A DNA stretch of 64,000 nt. Source: Ovis canadensis. Its lineage: Eukaryota; Chordata; Mammalia; Artiodactyla; Bovidae. Shown here in pieces: positions 21,755 to 32,752 of the stretch (position 1 is its first letter; every line of letters starts with the position of its first letter). The notes beneath the pieces are model-generated. The model saw nothing but the letters and a program-made list of their open reading frames with translations. It ran no database searches and was not told the origin of the DNA. Made by a program: the position numbers and the translations under genes. The stretch is from the NCBI RefSeq assembly GCF_042477335.2, contig NC_091245.1, positions 88,388,501-88,452,500 of the forward strand, in the 5' to 3' direction.

Positions 21755-24700
21755 GTAAGTCGTCCAACATTCTCTCTGCCCTGGGTTTTGGGATGATGTC
21801 AGGGTCTGCATGGGACAGGACCCAGGAACCACACAGGAGGCAAACCAAGGGCATGGGAGCCAGTTCCAGACCACACTTCTGAGAGTCATCTCACAGGGTT
21901 TTCACGTTAGTTAGACCTCGATAAAGGGGATCTGCTTCAGAGAAACTGTGTAAATCAAATTCTGCTTTCAATAAATGAGGAGAGCATTGCAAATTCTGAA
22001 GTTTGGACCTTTGGTCAAAAGAAGATTTTTGAGTAATAAAGAATCTTTTATAAAGTGGATTAGCACTAAAAAAAAAAAAGTGGATTAGCACTAATTTATC
22101 TTTGGTGTAAATTTTAGTTTTCATGCATGGTTTGGTTCACATGTCAAGTGTAATTTTCATAGCAAGTTGAATTAATTAAAGGCTGTGACCTTATTTAGCT
22201 TCTGTTGGGTATGTTTAATCTCTGCTTTCTCTACTCTTAAGAAAGTCGATTTTGAAACTCTTTCTTTCCCCGTGCAGTTTATATGTTTTAACTCTGTGCC
22301 CAGTTGATAGGAATAAAGGTGACGCCAACAATTGGCTAAGTGACCCAGAAACAAGTGTTGGATAACAAGCAGAAATCCAGCCCCACTGTGGGTGCAGGCA
22401 CATTGTAGTATTCAAGACACCCCAATAGTGGTTCTCCCTCAGAAGTTTGACTTCCCCTGGACCCACCCTCTCATGGGCACAGGTTGTGTGATGGTGATGG
22501 GACCATTCTTATAAAAACAGAAAGTAATGACTGACCTGGGAGGTTTCTAGATAAAAAGCCACTAGAACAATAAAAAAGAGACATTCACTTTTGTTTCAAC
22601 TTCCTCCAGCTTTTTACACAGAAAATGGAAATGTAGAGAAGGCCAAACCATTCCTGGAACTGGATTAACTGTAATGTTCACAGAAAGCGAAGTCTCTTTC
22701 TTCTCCCTTTTAGAGGAAAAAGACCGAGTTTCAAAGCAGAACAAACATCAAAGGCAAGCCAATGCTTTTGGGACCCAAACCATAAATACAACTGTCAGGA
22801 CAGAATTGCACCTAATGAATGTGGACTACAGAAGGCTGCCCTCCTCTCGTGCAGCTTGAAGGTTGGGAGGGTGAGAGCAGAGGGTAGAAGCCCTGGTTAC
22901 CCCACCAGGCAGCAGGCTGACCCTGAGTCTGGCCCAGAAGCAGGTCTGGCAGGAGGGAGGGCTTAGAGATGGGAAAATGTCTTCCTAGAAGAGCCTCCAA
23001 GTTGACCCTTGGGAAAACAGAGAAGAGGGCCACACAGAGCAGACCCGACTGCGAGTACTCAGAGTGGTTAGAGCTGCTCCCTCCGCACTCCGAGCCCTGC
23101 TGCTGCCCCGTCTGACTCTCAGAAAGAGGCTGGGCTCTACCATCCCCGCAGTGCCCTGCTCCCTAGACCACGACTGTCCCAAATTCAGTCCTGGAGGGGC
23201 CCTCCTCCCAGGCGGGACAGTGATGCCACACCTCTGTGGCAGAAGAGTCAGGTGGAGTCCACTCAGCGCTGACCCTGAGCTTTCAGGGACCGGCTGACTA
23301 GGTTGGAGACCAGATGACTGCCCCCTGCACCTCCTCGGAGTGTCGAGCAGCCCCAGCATGCCCCGCTTTACTGCAGTGCCCCACAAGGCAGCCAGAGGGC
23401 ACTCCATGGCCCAGTAGAGAAGAAGTGAAGTGAAAGCTGCTCAGTCGTGTCCGACTCTTTGTGACTCCATGGACTATATGGTCCATGGAATTCTCCAGGC
23501 CAGTATACTGGAGTGGGTAGCCTTTCTCTTCTCCAGGGGGAATCTTCCCAGCTCAGGGATTGAACCCAGGTCTCCCCCATTGCAGGCGGATTCTTTACCA
23601 GCTGAGCAACAAGGGAAGCCTAATGGAAAAGGGCCAACCCAAACCCAGCTCCCAGCTTCAGCTGAGAAAAGCCACAGATCTCTGAAATGGGAAGGTGGGG
23701 TGCTTCAACAAGGTGGCTTCTCTTGAGTCTGGAGAAGTTTAGTTCTGTTTTCCTTAATGTAGGCTTTTGCTTAAAGCAGGTTTGTGTGGGTCTTCCCTGG
23801 TGGCTCAGATGGTAAAGAATCTGCCTGCAATTCGGGAGACCCGGGTTCAGTCCCTGGGTTGGAAAGATCCCCTGGAGATGGGAAAGCTAACCGACTCCAG
23901 TACTCTTGCCTGGAGAATTCCATGGACAGAAGAGCCTGGCAGTCTACAGTCCATGGGGTCGCAAAGAGTCAGACACAACTGAGTGACGAAAACACACATA
24001 GATGGTACCTTTCAGAAACCAGGCAGGGCCACACAGCCCCTGCTCTGGGAGCCCAATCCAGAGGAGTCCATGCTAGAGGAGTTACTAATATTAACCCATT
24101 CTACTGGTAGTAAACTGAGGCACAGAGAGGCTAAATAACTTGCCAACTGTCACATAGGGGCCAGGCAGGCCAGCAGAGACGCCCTGGGGGGAAATACCTA
24201 TTGGGGGGTGCTGGCCTCTCAGATGAGACTGGGTTTCCAGGGAGGACTGAGGGGGCCGTGGTGGGGAGGAGAGGCACCAGCCCCGAGTACTGCTGGATGA
24301 GGGCTGGAGGGTCCCTGTCCGCAGAAACTTGACACGGACCACCCTGGGGTGCAGGCCATTGGGACCCTCCCCCTCATTAGCATCCACTGAGCATCCCCTG
24401 GTGCTAGAAAAGCTCTGTCTCCTAAGCTCCAGCCTTGTCAGAGGAGAGCCTCCCTGCTGAGCGGCCGCAGAGGAGCTCAGAGGGCTCTCAGATCCAAGTC
24501 TGCTGCCCTGCTGAGCCCTGAGTTTCCTGCCTCGGCAGGGGCAGGGGTGGCCCCGGGTGTCCCGGGGGCTGGGGCCTGGGTACCGCTCCCAGCACCCCTC
24601 TGAAGGGGTTTTGGATGTACTTTCCCGTCTGGTTTCTCTGGGGTGGTGCTCACGGGCACTAACGGCCCTTTGTCTTCCCCCTGCAGGCCTGCGAGCGGGA

Positions 24701-26639
24701 TCCCCAGTGCAGGGCGGGCACCTGCTGTGCGGTCAGCCTGTGGCTGCGTGGGCTGCGGGTGTGCACCCCGCTGGGGCGGGCAGGAGAGGAGTGCCACCCC
24801 GGCAGCCACAAGGTACTGCTCACATTGGCTCAAGGCACGAGGCGCTGGACCAGTGTTCCGACTCCAATCTAGGGATTTCTTGCCACCTCCTTACTTTGGG
24901 GGTGGTTGGGGTACAGTGGGGTCCTAATCACACAGCCTGTTAGACCTGGAGGCTGTTCCTCATTTGCTGAAGGTCCTGGGTCTCAGTTACCTCATGCATA
25001 CAGAGGGGAGTAGACTGACACCCCTAAAGTTTCTGACCTGATAAATTCAGATTCTGAGAGTCTCCTGAACGCCCTTTACTGCACAGGGTTCTTCCCTCTG
25101 GACTCCCTAGGTAGCTCAGTGGTAAAGAATCCGTCTGCAATGCAGGAGATGAAGGAGATACAGTTTCGATCCCTGGGTTGGGAAGATCTTCTGGAGAAGG
25201 GAATGGCAACCCACTCCAGTATTCTTGCCTGGAGAATCCCGTGGACAAAGGAGAATGGCAGGCTACAAGCCATGGGGTGGCAAAGTGCTGGACACGACTG
25301 AGTGACTGAGCACGCACACACACATTCTCCCCTCAAGAACACAACGCAGTAAGACTGTAAAGTGGGCTCCCACCCAGAGCCTGAGTATGAGGGGGCGTGC
25401 AGGGTGAGGTTGGCCAGGCCCCCAGGGCACATACTTTAAGGAGACTCACTCCTCTGTGCCCTAGGCATCCAGCACCCACTCTGCTTCCTAAGGAGCCCCC
25501 AGCCCAGAGACCACAGAATGAGCCCACGGCCTTTTTTTCTGTCAGGTGGCTGCGGCAGCACCTGTGGGCTTGCGCCCCCTTCCCTGGGCTTTCTGTGGCC
25601 AAGATGCCCTGCAAGCCCCTCTGGGGAGCACACCTGCACCCAGGAGCATCCTCCAACCATGATCCTCCCTGGCAGCCCTCCTAGGCGTGAGGAGGCTGAG
25701 CTGGGGAGGGAGACAGAGCAGAGTCCCTGTAGCCTTGGGGTATTCCCAAAGCAGGCAGCAGAGGCAATACACCGAGTGCTTACCATGTGCCAACCTTCAT
25801 CCTAAGTGATGTTTTTGCACATTTAAACCTCTTTATCATGAAAACCTATTTACAACCATATGTGGTAGCCACTATTATTAACTCCTTTTACGGATAATAA
25901 ATTGAAGCACAGAGAGGCTAAATAACTTGCCAGTTGTCACACAGCTGGGAATTGGCAGACCTAATTTGAGCCCAGGCTGTGCGGCTTATCTATACTCCTA
26001 ACCCCTCCTACTCACTCTCCTTGAGGAACCCTCAGTGGCTCAGCCTTCCCGTGGGTGTGAGTCACCAGGCAGGGACCCTGTCCTGTGCAACCACCTCCCC
26101 GACACCCACACAGGGTGGAGAGTGTAATGGCTGAGCTACAACTGATATTCAATCACCGGTGTGGGTGTGAATTTGTGAGAGTGGGTGTGCTGGGTCAGCG
26201 GGGGGCCCCCGGTGGGTGGTGTGGGGGCTCGTGGAGTTTGGGGGATAGGCGGGTGGGCCATATTGCATAGTGGCTGATCACAGTGTCAGAGCTAGACTGC
26301 CTGAGGTCAAACCCTGGCTCCTCCACAAACTGGCTGTGTGACCTTGGCATGATACTTAACCTCTCTGTGCCTCAGTTTCCTCCTCTATAAAAGCCATTAT
26401 TGTGGTGCTGGGGTGCAGGTGATGAGACATTTCAGCCAGGGATGGGCCGGCCAGAGGCTCCCCCCGGGGGCCCGCCTCCCTTTGGTGAAGGTGACATCTA
26501 CTCTCCTCTCTCTCCCCAGGTCCCCTTCTTCAGAAAACGGCAGCACCATGCCTGCCCCTGCCTGCCCAACCTGCTATGTTCCCGTGGCCTGGACGGCAGG
26601 TACCGTTGCTCCACCAACTTGAAGAACATCAACTTTTAG
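21683..26639 (+). CDS. PROK1: Prokineticin 1 (EG-VEGF), complete three-exon coding sequence
   Basis: Coding exons are 21683-21754, 24687-24812 and 26520-26639, joined at GT-AG introns in phase 0, giving 105 aa, the same length as human PROK1. Residues 1-19 form a signal peptide with a Leu/Val-rich core. The mature chain begins with the hexapeptide AVITGA, which is essential for activating the prokineticin receptors PROKR1 and PROKR2. The mature part carries ten cysteines (CERD, QC, TCC, VC, EC, CPC, LC, RC), as expected for the five-disulfide colipase-like AVIT fold, and ends in KNINF. The family signals through Gq-coupled receptors in steroidogenic-gland endothelium, placenta and gut smooth muscle. 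The start has A at -3 and follows a TATA box by about 95 bp. The protein is close to human throughout; differences are scattered (for example Pro in CERDPQC). It looks intact, and identification is near certain. Confidence 0.97.
22052..22094 (+). repeat. Poly(A) run between 14-18-bp direct repeats
   Basis: AGTGGATTAGCACTAA occurs before and after a run of 12 A (22068-22079), in PROK1 intron 1. It looks like a poly(A)-only retroposition with its target-site duplication; slippage duplication is the alternative. Confidence 0.75.
23427..23621 (-). mobile_element. Bov-tA SINE, antisense, PROK1 intron 1
   Basis: GAAAGCTGCTCAGTCGTGTC at left; GGATTCTTTACCAGCTGAGC then AAGGGAAGCC at right. Confidence 0.9.
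23795..23998 (+). mobile_element. Bov-tA SINE, sense, PROK1 intron 1
   Basis: Full unit: CCTGGTGGCTCAGATGGTAA head, GGGTTCAGTCCC B-box, AAGAGTCAGACACAACTGAG tail. With the antisense copy 170 bp upstream it forms an inverted pair. Confidence 0.92.
24060..24170 (-). mobile_element. MIR fragment, antisense, PROK1 intron 1
   Basis: GTAAACTGAGGCACAGAGAG, GCTAAATAACTTGCCAACTG match the antisense MIR core. Confidence 0.65.
24687..24812 (+). CDS. PROK1: PROK1 coding exon 2
   Basis: Encodes residues 25-66, starting ACERD and ending HPGSHK, with six of the ten structural cysteines. The acceptor is a pyrimidine-rich stretch ending CTGCAG at 24686, and the donor GTACTG follows at 24813. Length (42 codons) equals that of the human exon. 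Confidence 0.96.
25098..25322 (+). mobile_element. Bov-tA SINE, PROK1 intron 2
   Basis: CTAGGTAGCTCAGTGGTAAA head through CTGGACACGACTGAGTGACT tail, followed by a CA-rich tail. Confidence 0.9.
25785..25998 (-). mobile_element. MIR, antisense, PROK1 intron 2
   Basis: Nearly full: GAGTGCTTACCATGTGCCAA, CTATTATTAACTCCTTTTAC, AAGCACAGAGAGGCTAAATA, CTTGCCAGTTGTCACACAGC. Confidence 0.8.
26270..26400 (+). mobile_element. MIR, sense, PROK1 intron 2
   Basis: CTGTGTGACCTTGGCATGAT, ACTTAACCTCTCTGTGCCTC, AGTTTCCTCCTCTATAAAA: a well-kept MIR core about 120 bp before exon 3. Confidence 0.8.
26520..26639 (+). CDS. PROK1: PROK1 coding exon 3 and stop
   Basis: Encodes residues 67-105, starting VPFFRKRQ and ending KNINF, with stop TAG at 26637-26639. 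Its acceptor is CTCCCCAG at 26512-26519. It contains the CPC pair and two more cysteines. The longer PROK1 isoforms with a basic insert belong to PROK2, and no such extra exon is seen here. Confidence 0.96.
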   Translation, partial: VPFFRKRQHHACPCLPNLLCSRGLDGRYRCSTNLKNINF

Positions 26640-27655
26640 GAGTGTCTGGTCTCAGGACACCCACCAGGGGTCCCGGGCCTCTTTCTGAGCACAGCCTGCG
26701 GTGGTCTCCCTTGGACTTTTATTTCTGCTGAAAGGCCCAGCCCCGCATCCCCTCTGCTGTCCCACTCCCTGCACTGCTGACCTACGCCCTTGCTCCCCTG
26801 CCCACATACGTGCACTGACGCAGACACACGTCACAGGGTTTTACGGTCTGCCCGGCCGGCTGTGGGGTCCTGGCAGGTGGCTGTGGTCCTGGAGGAAGCC
26901 CGGGCGCACTGCTCAGGCCGCCTCGGGGTGGTGAGTAACAGGGACGTACTCCTTCCTTGTGTCTCTCCCTGCCCGGCCCTTCCTCCACCACAGGTGAACC
27001 GTCCTCCCTGGGCCCTGCCGCTCCCCTCCGGCAGGTGCACTTCTGCCTGCATCAGTGAGCTCGTGCAAAGTATGGGGCCCCAAGAGGTCAGTCGGCCTCC
27101 ACACGGCTGCTGTGGGTTCAGCCTGCGGCCAGCCCGCTGGGTCAGAACTGCAGGCCTCCCATGCCGCTCCCAGCATGTTGCCAGTTCACGGTGAAGCCGC
27201 GGATCCTGCTGCCTCCCTGTGAAATGCAGACAGTGGTGGTTCATGAGGCCGTGAGTGAGTTCCCTCCAACAGCCCCCTTCCAAGGGCCAAGAGCAGGTCT
27301 CTGTGTGACCTCGAGGAAGCTTCTGGCCTCTGCTCAGCTGGAGGAGAGATGGGGGCTAGCCGGCGGGCCGCTGATTTTGGGCACAGGAGGAGACCGCGAC
27401 CCAGGACCATGGCCAGGCTGTGTGTGCCCCACATCTATTATAAGTACGGCATCTTCTCTAGAGGCTGACAGTTGGCTGAAGTTCAGAGCAGTTTGTCTGG
27501 GTGTCACACCACTGGCCTCCATCTGGTGTACAACCCCAGTCCCCCTCAGCACCTCCCATCTGGACCCTGCCCAAGGCTCGCGCAGGCGTGGTGACGCCTG
27601 TGGCTGTGCGCGCTGACTGCTGGTTGCAGAATAAAAGCGTGAACAAGGGTCAGGC
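26640..27655 (+). other. PROK1: PROK1 3' untranslated region (inferred)
   Basis: About 1 kb of GC-rich sequence without interspersed repeats runs from the stop codon to the first good poly(A) signal at 27630. The length agrees with the roughly 1.4-kb human transcript as I remember it. Several open frames of 120-150 codons here are products of GC richness and are not called. Confidence 0.7.
27630..27635 (+). terminator. PROK1: PROK1 polyadenylation signal AATAAA
   Basis: Canonical AATAAA about 990 bp after the stop codon, followed by GT-rich sequence (GGCGGCTGTGTGTTCC), a plausible downstream element. Cleavage is expected near 27650. Confidence 0.75.
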
Positions 27656-28067
27656 GGCTGTGTGTTCCTGCCGTGCCGGGGGATGTGGGGAGGGGGCCGG
27701 GCCGGGCTGCGTCCGGGTAGGAGAGGGATGTGACTGGAATCCCTCCTCCCCTCTGGGGCAATTTTTTTGGAGAAAGTGGATACAGGGTCCATTTGCATGA
27801 AGGGTTCGAGGCAGCTCAGTGGGCTCTAGGTGATGAGGAGGGTATGGCTGAAATGGGTTTCTGGGTTGGAGGCAGGAGGCCTTGTGAGCTGAGCCCTTTT
27901 GTCCCTTTTGTCGAGTGTCAAATAGCCGATGCCACCAGGTCACCACGTATGGTGAGAAAGTCTGCTTCAGGGACGGGCTGGTGAGGCCCTGATTCTGCGT
28001 CTGAACCAGGGACCGGAGTATTCCTTAAGTGCTAGCCCTGTGGCCCTTCCTCACCTCAATTCTTAGT

Positions 28068-28198
28068 CTGCCGCTGCTGCTAAGTCATGTCAGTCGTGTC
28101 CGACTCTGTGAGACCCCATAGACGGCGGCCCACCAGGCTCCCGTCCCTGGGATTCTCCAGGCAAGGATACTGGAGTGGGTTGCCATTTTCTTCTCCAA
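28068..28198 (-). mobile_element. Bov-tA SINE monomer, antisense
   Basis: CCGCTGCTGCTAAGTCATGT through GCCATTTTCTTCTCC; flanked by the repeat AATTCTTAGTCT on both sides (28058-28069 and 28198-28209), a likely target-site duplication. Confidence 0.9.
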
Positions 28199-28965
28199 AT
28201 TCTTAGTCTAGGGAAGTGCAAAATATAAGATGAAAAGTATATTGTATCCTCTGCCTCTCAGAAGCCTCCAAGGAGACTGGTTTCTGAGTCCTAGGGTCCT
28301 GCCCTCCTTTCTCTGCCCTTAACCCTGTCATAACCTTGCTCAGGGCATGCTCAGGACAGGCTTTACTGCAGGGCCCACCCAGGCTGGGCCTGGGCCCCAC
28401 ACAGGGCTTGCTCTTTGATTTTGGCTCAATTGATAGACACTGGTGCTTGCTCTGCTCATCTGCCCACTTCTTGCAGCCCTTGAGTCTCCTGGCTCCTGAC
28501 TTTCAGGCTCAGGTACTAAATGTAGAGTTCCCTTCCATGTCCAGGAATCCAATTTGTCCATCCTGTCCTTTGGATCTCCAGGAACCGCCTGCTGCTGCCA
28601 GGTCACGCTGTGTGCGGTGCTTTCCCAGCCAGTCGCCCTCTGTAAGCAGAGCTGACCTGGGTGGGGCATCGCTGAAGGAAGCAGTGTGATGGAGCAGAGA
28701 CGCGGGGTGGCTGCAGGCACGAGGGACCCTGTGGCTGCTGACATGCAGCCTGCAGCTGCCTTTTCATTCCCATGGGAGCCAGCTGATCTGTAGACCTGTC
28801 GATGGGCCAAACCATCCTTTTAATCTAACACGACTGATTCTCACTTTTTATATCAGAATTTTGAGGAACTGATAATTGGTCTTTGCCCCAGTTCCCTGCT
28901 GCTTTTTTTTCCCTTTAGATTGAAGAGATCACAGGGGAGGCTAGGGAAGCTAAGGAAAAGTATGT

Positions 28966-29171
28966 TGTTTGTTTGCTCAGTTGTAACTGATTCTTTTGTG
29001 ACCCCATGGACTGTAGCCCACCAGGCTCCTCTGTCCACAGGATTTTTCAGGCACGAGTACTGGAGTGGGATGCCATTTCCTTCTCCAGGAGATCTTTCCA
29101 ACCCAGGGATAGAACCCACGTCTCCTGTCTTGGCAGGTTGATTCTTTACCATTGAGCCACCAGGGAAGCCC
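28966..29171 (-). mobile_element. Bov-tA SINE, antisense
   Basis: TTTGCTCAGTTGTAACTGAT at left; TTGATTCTTTACCATTGAGC, CACCAGGGAAGCCC at right. Confidence 0.9.
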
Positions 29172-29266
29172 AAGGAAAGTATATTTGTGAGAATTCTTTA
29201 CATTTAGGGATATATTCTTCATGAATATTCATAAATATGAAGACTATATCTTATATATATATATAG

Positions 29267-29473
29267 GTGGCTCAGACAGTAAAGAATCTGCCTGAAATGA
29301 AGGAGACCTGGGTTCAATCCCTGGGTTGGGAAGGTCCCCTGGAGCAGGAAATGGCAACCCCACTCCAGTACTCTTGCCTGGAGAATCCCATAGACAGAGG
29401 AGCCTGGCTGGGCTACAGTCTATGGGGTCACAAAGAGTCGGACACGACTGAGTGACTAACACTTTCACTGTCT
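29267..29473 (+). mobile_element. Bov-tA SINE, sense
   Basis: GGTGGCTCAGACAGTAAAGA head, GGTTCAATCCC B-box, CGGACACGACTGAGTGACTA tail. It is preceded by a TA microsatellite (29253-29266). Confidence 0.92.
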
Positions 29474-29624
29474 TCATAGTTATAAAAGAACCAACTAGTA
29501 AGAATAATACACCCACAATAAAAATGCATTCTAGAAGAATTAAATTAAATTAGACTTAGGTGAAATGGACAGCCCTTCAAGATGTGGGTTCCTTTAGTGA
29601 CAGTCTGACCGCCCCATATCGGCC

Positions 29625-29838
29625 CAAATCCCAGGTGGTACAATGGTAAAGAACCTGCCTGGCAAAGCAGATGACGAAAGAGGTGTGGGTTCCATCCTGA
29701 GTCAGGAAGATTCGCTGAAGAAGGAAATGGCAACCTACTCCGATGTGCTTGCCTGGAAAATTCTATGGATAGAGAGGAGCCAGGCAGGCTACAGTTCATG
29801 GGGTTGCAAAGAGAGGCAAAGGACTGCACAAACGCGCT
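29625..29838 (+). mobile_element. Bov-tA SINE, sense, diverged
   Basis: CCAGGTGGTACAATGGTAAA head and CTACAGTTCATGGGGTTGCA; older copy with many changes. Together with 28966-29473 it makes a cluster of three. Confidence 0.82.
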
Positions 29839-29839
29839 A

Positions 29840-31480
29840 GGTTTCCTTCTCAGCTGGTGGAGTCTGGTGCCATCTAGTGGCTGACATGGGGGTGGCACAG
29901 AAGAGCTGAGGAGGAATAGATGGCCGCATCAGAAAGAAGGGAGCTCTCAGAGCAGATGGGGACCGCTCCCCAGAGATCCCAGGTGTTATGCTCAGTCAGA
30001 GATTCAGAGGGATGATGCTTCCACCTGGGTGAAGAGGCATGCCAGGACACATGTTTAATTGCTCTTTGGCTTCCAGTTCCACCCTACAAGTTTCTTTCCT
30101 GGAAGCCTCTGTCATCTTCCTGTGGGACGTCTCCTCTCACGGATTCTCCAGGATTAGAAGAGTGGTGCTGGATGGGGGTCAGAGGAAAAGGACTGGGTGC
30201 TGCCCCTCAGCATCCACGGCAACTGTTTCTACCTATTATCTCTGCCTCCAGTTTCTCCTTAGAATTCAGCCCTGCATGCCCACCACTCATCCTTCTAGGC
30301 AGCACATTTGCCCGGTTCTTTCCTCATCAAAAACCCCCCAGAAGGCTTCTCTGCAACAAAGGAGAAAGCTTGTCTTGTCCAGAAGCGAAAAGCTCCTTGT
30401 GGTCTGGCCTGGCCACCCTCTCTGCTCTCCTACTGTCTCCCCCAGCCCTCCCAACCTCAGGACTGTCTTGGTTTGTGGAAGACGCCACGTGTAACTTTGC
30501 CCAGGCAGTTCCCTCTATGGGGAATGCTTTGCTTTCCTCTCATGTCCTGTGACTTCAAAGCATCGTGCAGATTAACCCACATGCGTCCCCCACCTCCACC
30601 TTCATCCCTCGACACAGTGACTGGGACACACCTCAGGACCTGAGTTAACCCCTGTCCTTAGAAAGCTCTCATGTTTCGGCCAGCCTCCTCCGCAGGAGAA
30701 GGAAGGGCAGTGTCTGAGTCCTGTTTGTGTTCCCAGGGTTGAATGGTGAAGGTCGTGGCTGGAGCAGCTGCACAGCCAGAGGACAGAGGCTTGGGACAGC
30801 TGACTCTGGGCAAGAATAATGGTGAAACAGGATCCTCTCCTTGTTGGCCTCCCCCTCAGTCCTCTGACACCCCTCTCGACCTCCATAAACTTCCACTGAT
30901 GTTTTCCACTCAAAGTTTATAAAGAAAGGCTCCTGTGGGAGCCTGGAGCCAGCCATAAGCCTGAGAGAACAGTGTGTGGGCCTCAAGGGGACCACTGGGC
31001 CTAGGACGGCAGGAGGGTCACAATCTGGAGCCCTCCATCTAGAATATTCTTTCTTGTGTTAGACCCCTACTTGGAAGGCTCTACTGCTCATGGATCATAG
31101 GTATATTAGATTTATTTAAATATGAGTGTGATGTGAAGGAAAAATACGGGTGTGGTTTTTAAAAGGGATCAGAGCCCCCAGAATGGGTTCATGTCTTCAG
31201 GGGCAGGAAAAGCCCCTGGCCTAGTGAGGACAGAGGGGCCTTAATTTGGGGACTGAAGATTAGTGAGGAGGATTAACTGGATCTAAGCAGACAGACAGGC
31301 TGATGAGTAAGAAGCCGTGGGCATAGTTCTGACAGAGACAAGGCATAGAGAAACCTGTGAGATTTCATCATGAAACTAAGCCCTGAAGACCAAGTAAACA
31401 AATCTGTCAAATGGCAGCTTGACATTTTCTTGTCATTTTGCATTTGGCTCATTTGGCAACTCTCACAGAATTAGCAGCAA
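29840..31480. other. Intergenic, mostly single-copy
   Basis: No gene recognised. The stretch 30380-30560 (GGTCTGGCCTGGCCACCC, GGGAATGCTTTGCTTTCCTC) resembles a decayed antisense L2. Confidence 0.35.
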
Positions 31481-31483
31481 AGT

Positions 31484-31645
31484 TACCTTGCTACCGGGGT
31501 GACACAGCGGTAACAGCACAGGCTGTGGGTTTGGACCCTGGTCAGGCTATTTATTAGATAGGAACCGTGGACAAGTTACTAAGCCTCTCTACCTCAGTTT
31601 CCCTATCTGTAAAATGGGCAGCAATAATAATAATAGTGTAACTGA
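31484..31645 (+). mobile_element. MIR, sense
   Basis: CGGTAACAGCACAGGCTGTG, GGACAAGTTACTAAGCCTCT, CTCAGTTTCCCTATCTGTAA, AATGGGCAGCAATAATAATA. Confidence 0.8.
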
Positions 31646-31869
31646 GCAGAATCCTATGGGGCTTTGCCTGGACAGACAGACCTCTGCATGTTCTCTGACT
31701 GCCTCTTATTTGTAGAAAAACTTTCACCTCCTAGGCCTTGCTAGAGTTCCAAAGAATAAATTTAATTTGAGAAGTGAGAAAATGCAGAAAGGAAAACAGT
31801 CAAATGAGACAAATAATAGTTTAGCCATTAAACAAAGCCAAGGACATCTAGTTCCCCGTCAGGGGCTCT

Positions 31870-32215
31870 GTGGAGAAGGCAATGGCACCCCACTCTAGTA
31901 CTCTCGCCTGGAAAATCCCATGGACGGAGGAGCCTGGTGGGCTGCCATCTGTGGGGTCACGACTGTCCGACTCTGTGCGACCCCAGAGACGGCAGCCCAC
32001 CAGGCTCCCCCATCCCTGGGATTCTCCAGGCAAGAACACTGGAGTAGGTTGCCATTTCCTTCTCCAATGCAAGAAAGTGAAAAGTGAAAGTGAAGTCGCT
32101 CAGTCGTGTCCGACCCTCAGTGACCCCATGGACTGCAGCCTACCAGGCTCCTCCGTCCATGGGATTTACCAGGCGAGAGTACTGGAGTGGGGTGCCATTG
32201 CCTTCTCTGCTCTAC
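31870..32215. mobile_element. Head-to-head SINE pair forming an inverted repeat
   Basis: A sense unit (31872-31958, GGAGAAGGCAATGGCACCCC to GCCATCTGTGGGGTC) is followed at once by an antisense two-unit ART2-like element (31965-32215). The first about 88 bp and 31978-32070 are near-complementary, so the DNA can form a long hairpin with a very short loop. Confidence 0.9.
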
Positions 32216-32431
32216 ATAATATCTTGAGCCATATCCGTTGAGTTGTTTTGCAGATACTGAAACCCCCACCAGGTGGAAGAAGTTAAGTGACTGTATATTG
32301 CCCAGAAGCACAGAGACCCCAGACGGGTTGAAACCAGAAGGTTGATGATGCTGACTCCCCATGACCTCACTACTAACCAAAAGAGGAATGTCTATGAGCT
32401 GATTACACACCCTGGAACCCTCTCCGTCACC

Positions 32432-32572
32432 CTGTCTTTATTTTATTTTTCTGGCTGTACCTTGTGGCATGCAGGATCTTAGTTCCTCAACAAAGGATTG
32501 AACCCATGCCCGCTGCAGTGGAAGCATGGACCATCAGGGAATTGGACCATTGGACCATCAGGGAACTCCTGC
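32432..32572 (-). mobile_element. CHR-type SINE, antisense
   Basis: TTTTTCTGGCTGTACCTTGT, GGATCTTAGTTCCTCAACAA, and the phrase GGACCATCAGGGAA occurring twice (a local 20-bp duplication near 32528-32563). Confidence 0.75.
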
Positions 32573-32752
32573 TTACCTTGTCTTTAAAAGCCTGCCCTTG
32601 GAAAGTTGGGGAGTTCGGATCTTGAGTCTCAGCTGCCAGGACTTCTTGTTTGGAGCCCTGCAATAAACACTGTACTTTGCTTCACCACAACCTGTTGTCT
32701 TGGCTCTACTGCACTTGGGCAAAGGGTCCCAAGTTTGGTTCAATAACAATAG
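32573..32752 (+). mobile_element. Endogenous retrovirus LTR remnant (3' part)
   Basis: Resembles the R/U5 part of a ruminant ERV LTR (BTLTR1-like by memory): TTGGGGAGTTCGG, GGAGCCCTGCAATAAACACT, CACCACAACCTGTTGTCTTG, CCCAAGTTTGGTTCAATAAC. A poly(A) signal AATAAA sits at 32662. No viral coding sequence is near. Confidence 0.7.

Noticed and set aside
23795-23870. tRNA-like A and B boxes (also in every sense Bov-tA copy)
   Set aside because: These are the tRNA-derived heads of SINEs, not tRNA genes; no acceptor stem or proper anticodon arm closes.
26790-27283. 134- and 150-codon ORFs after PROK1
   Set aside because: They fall inside the inferred PROK1 3'UTR on both strands and have no family features.
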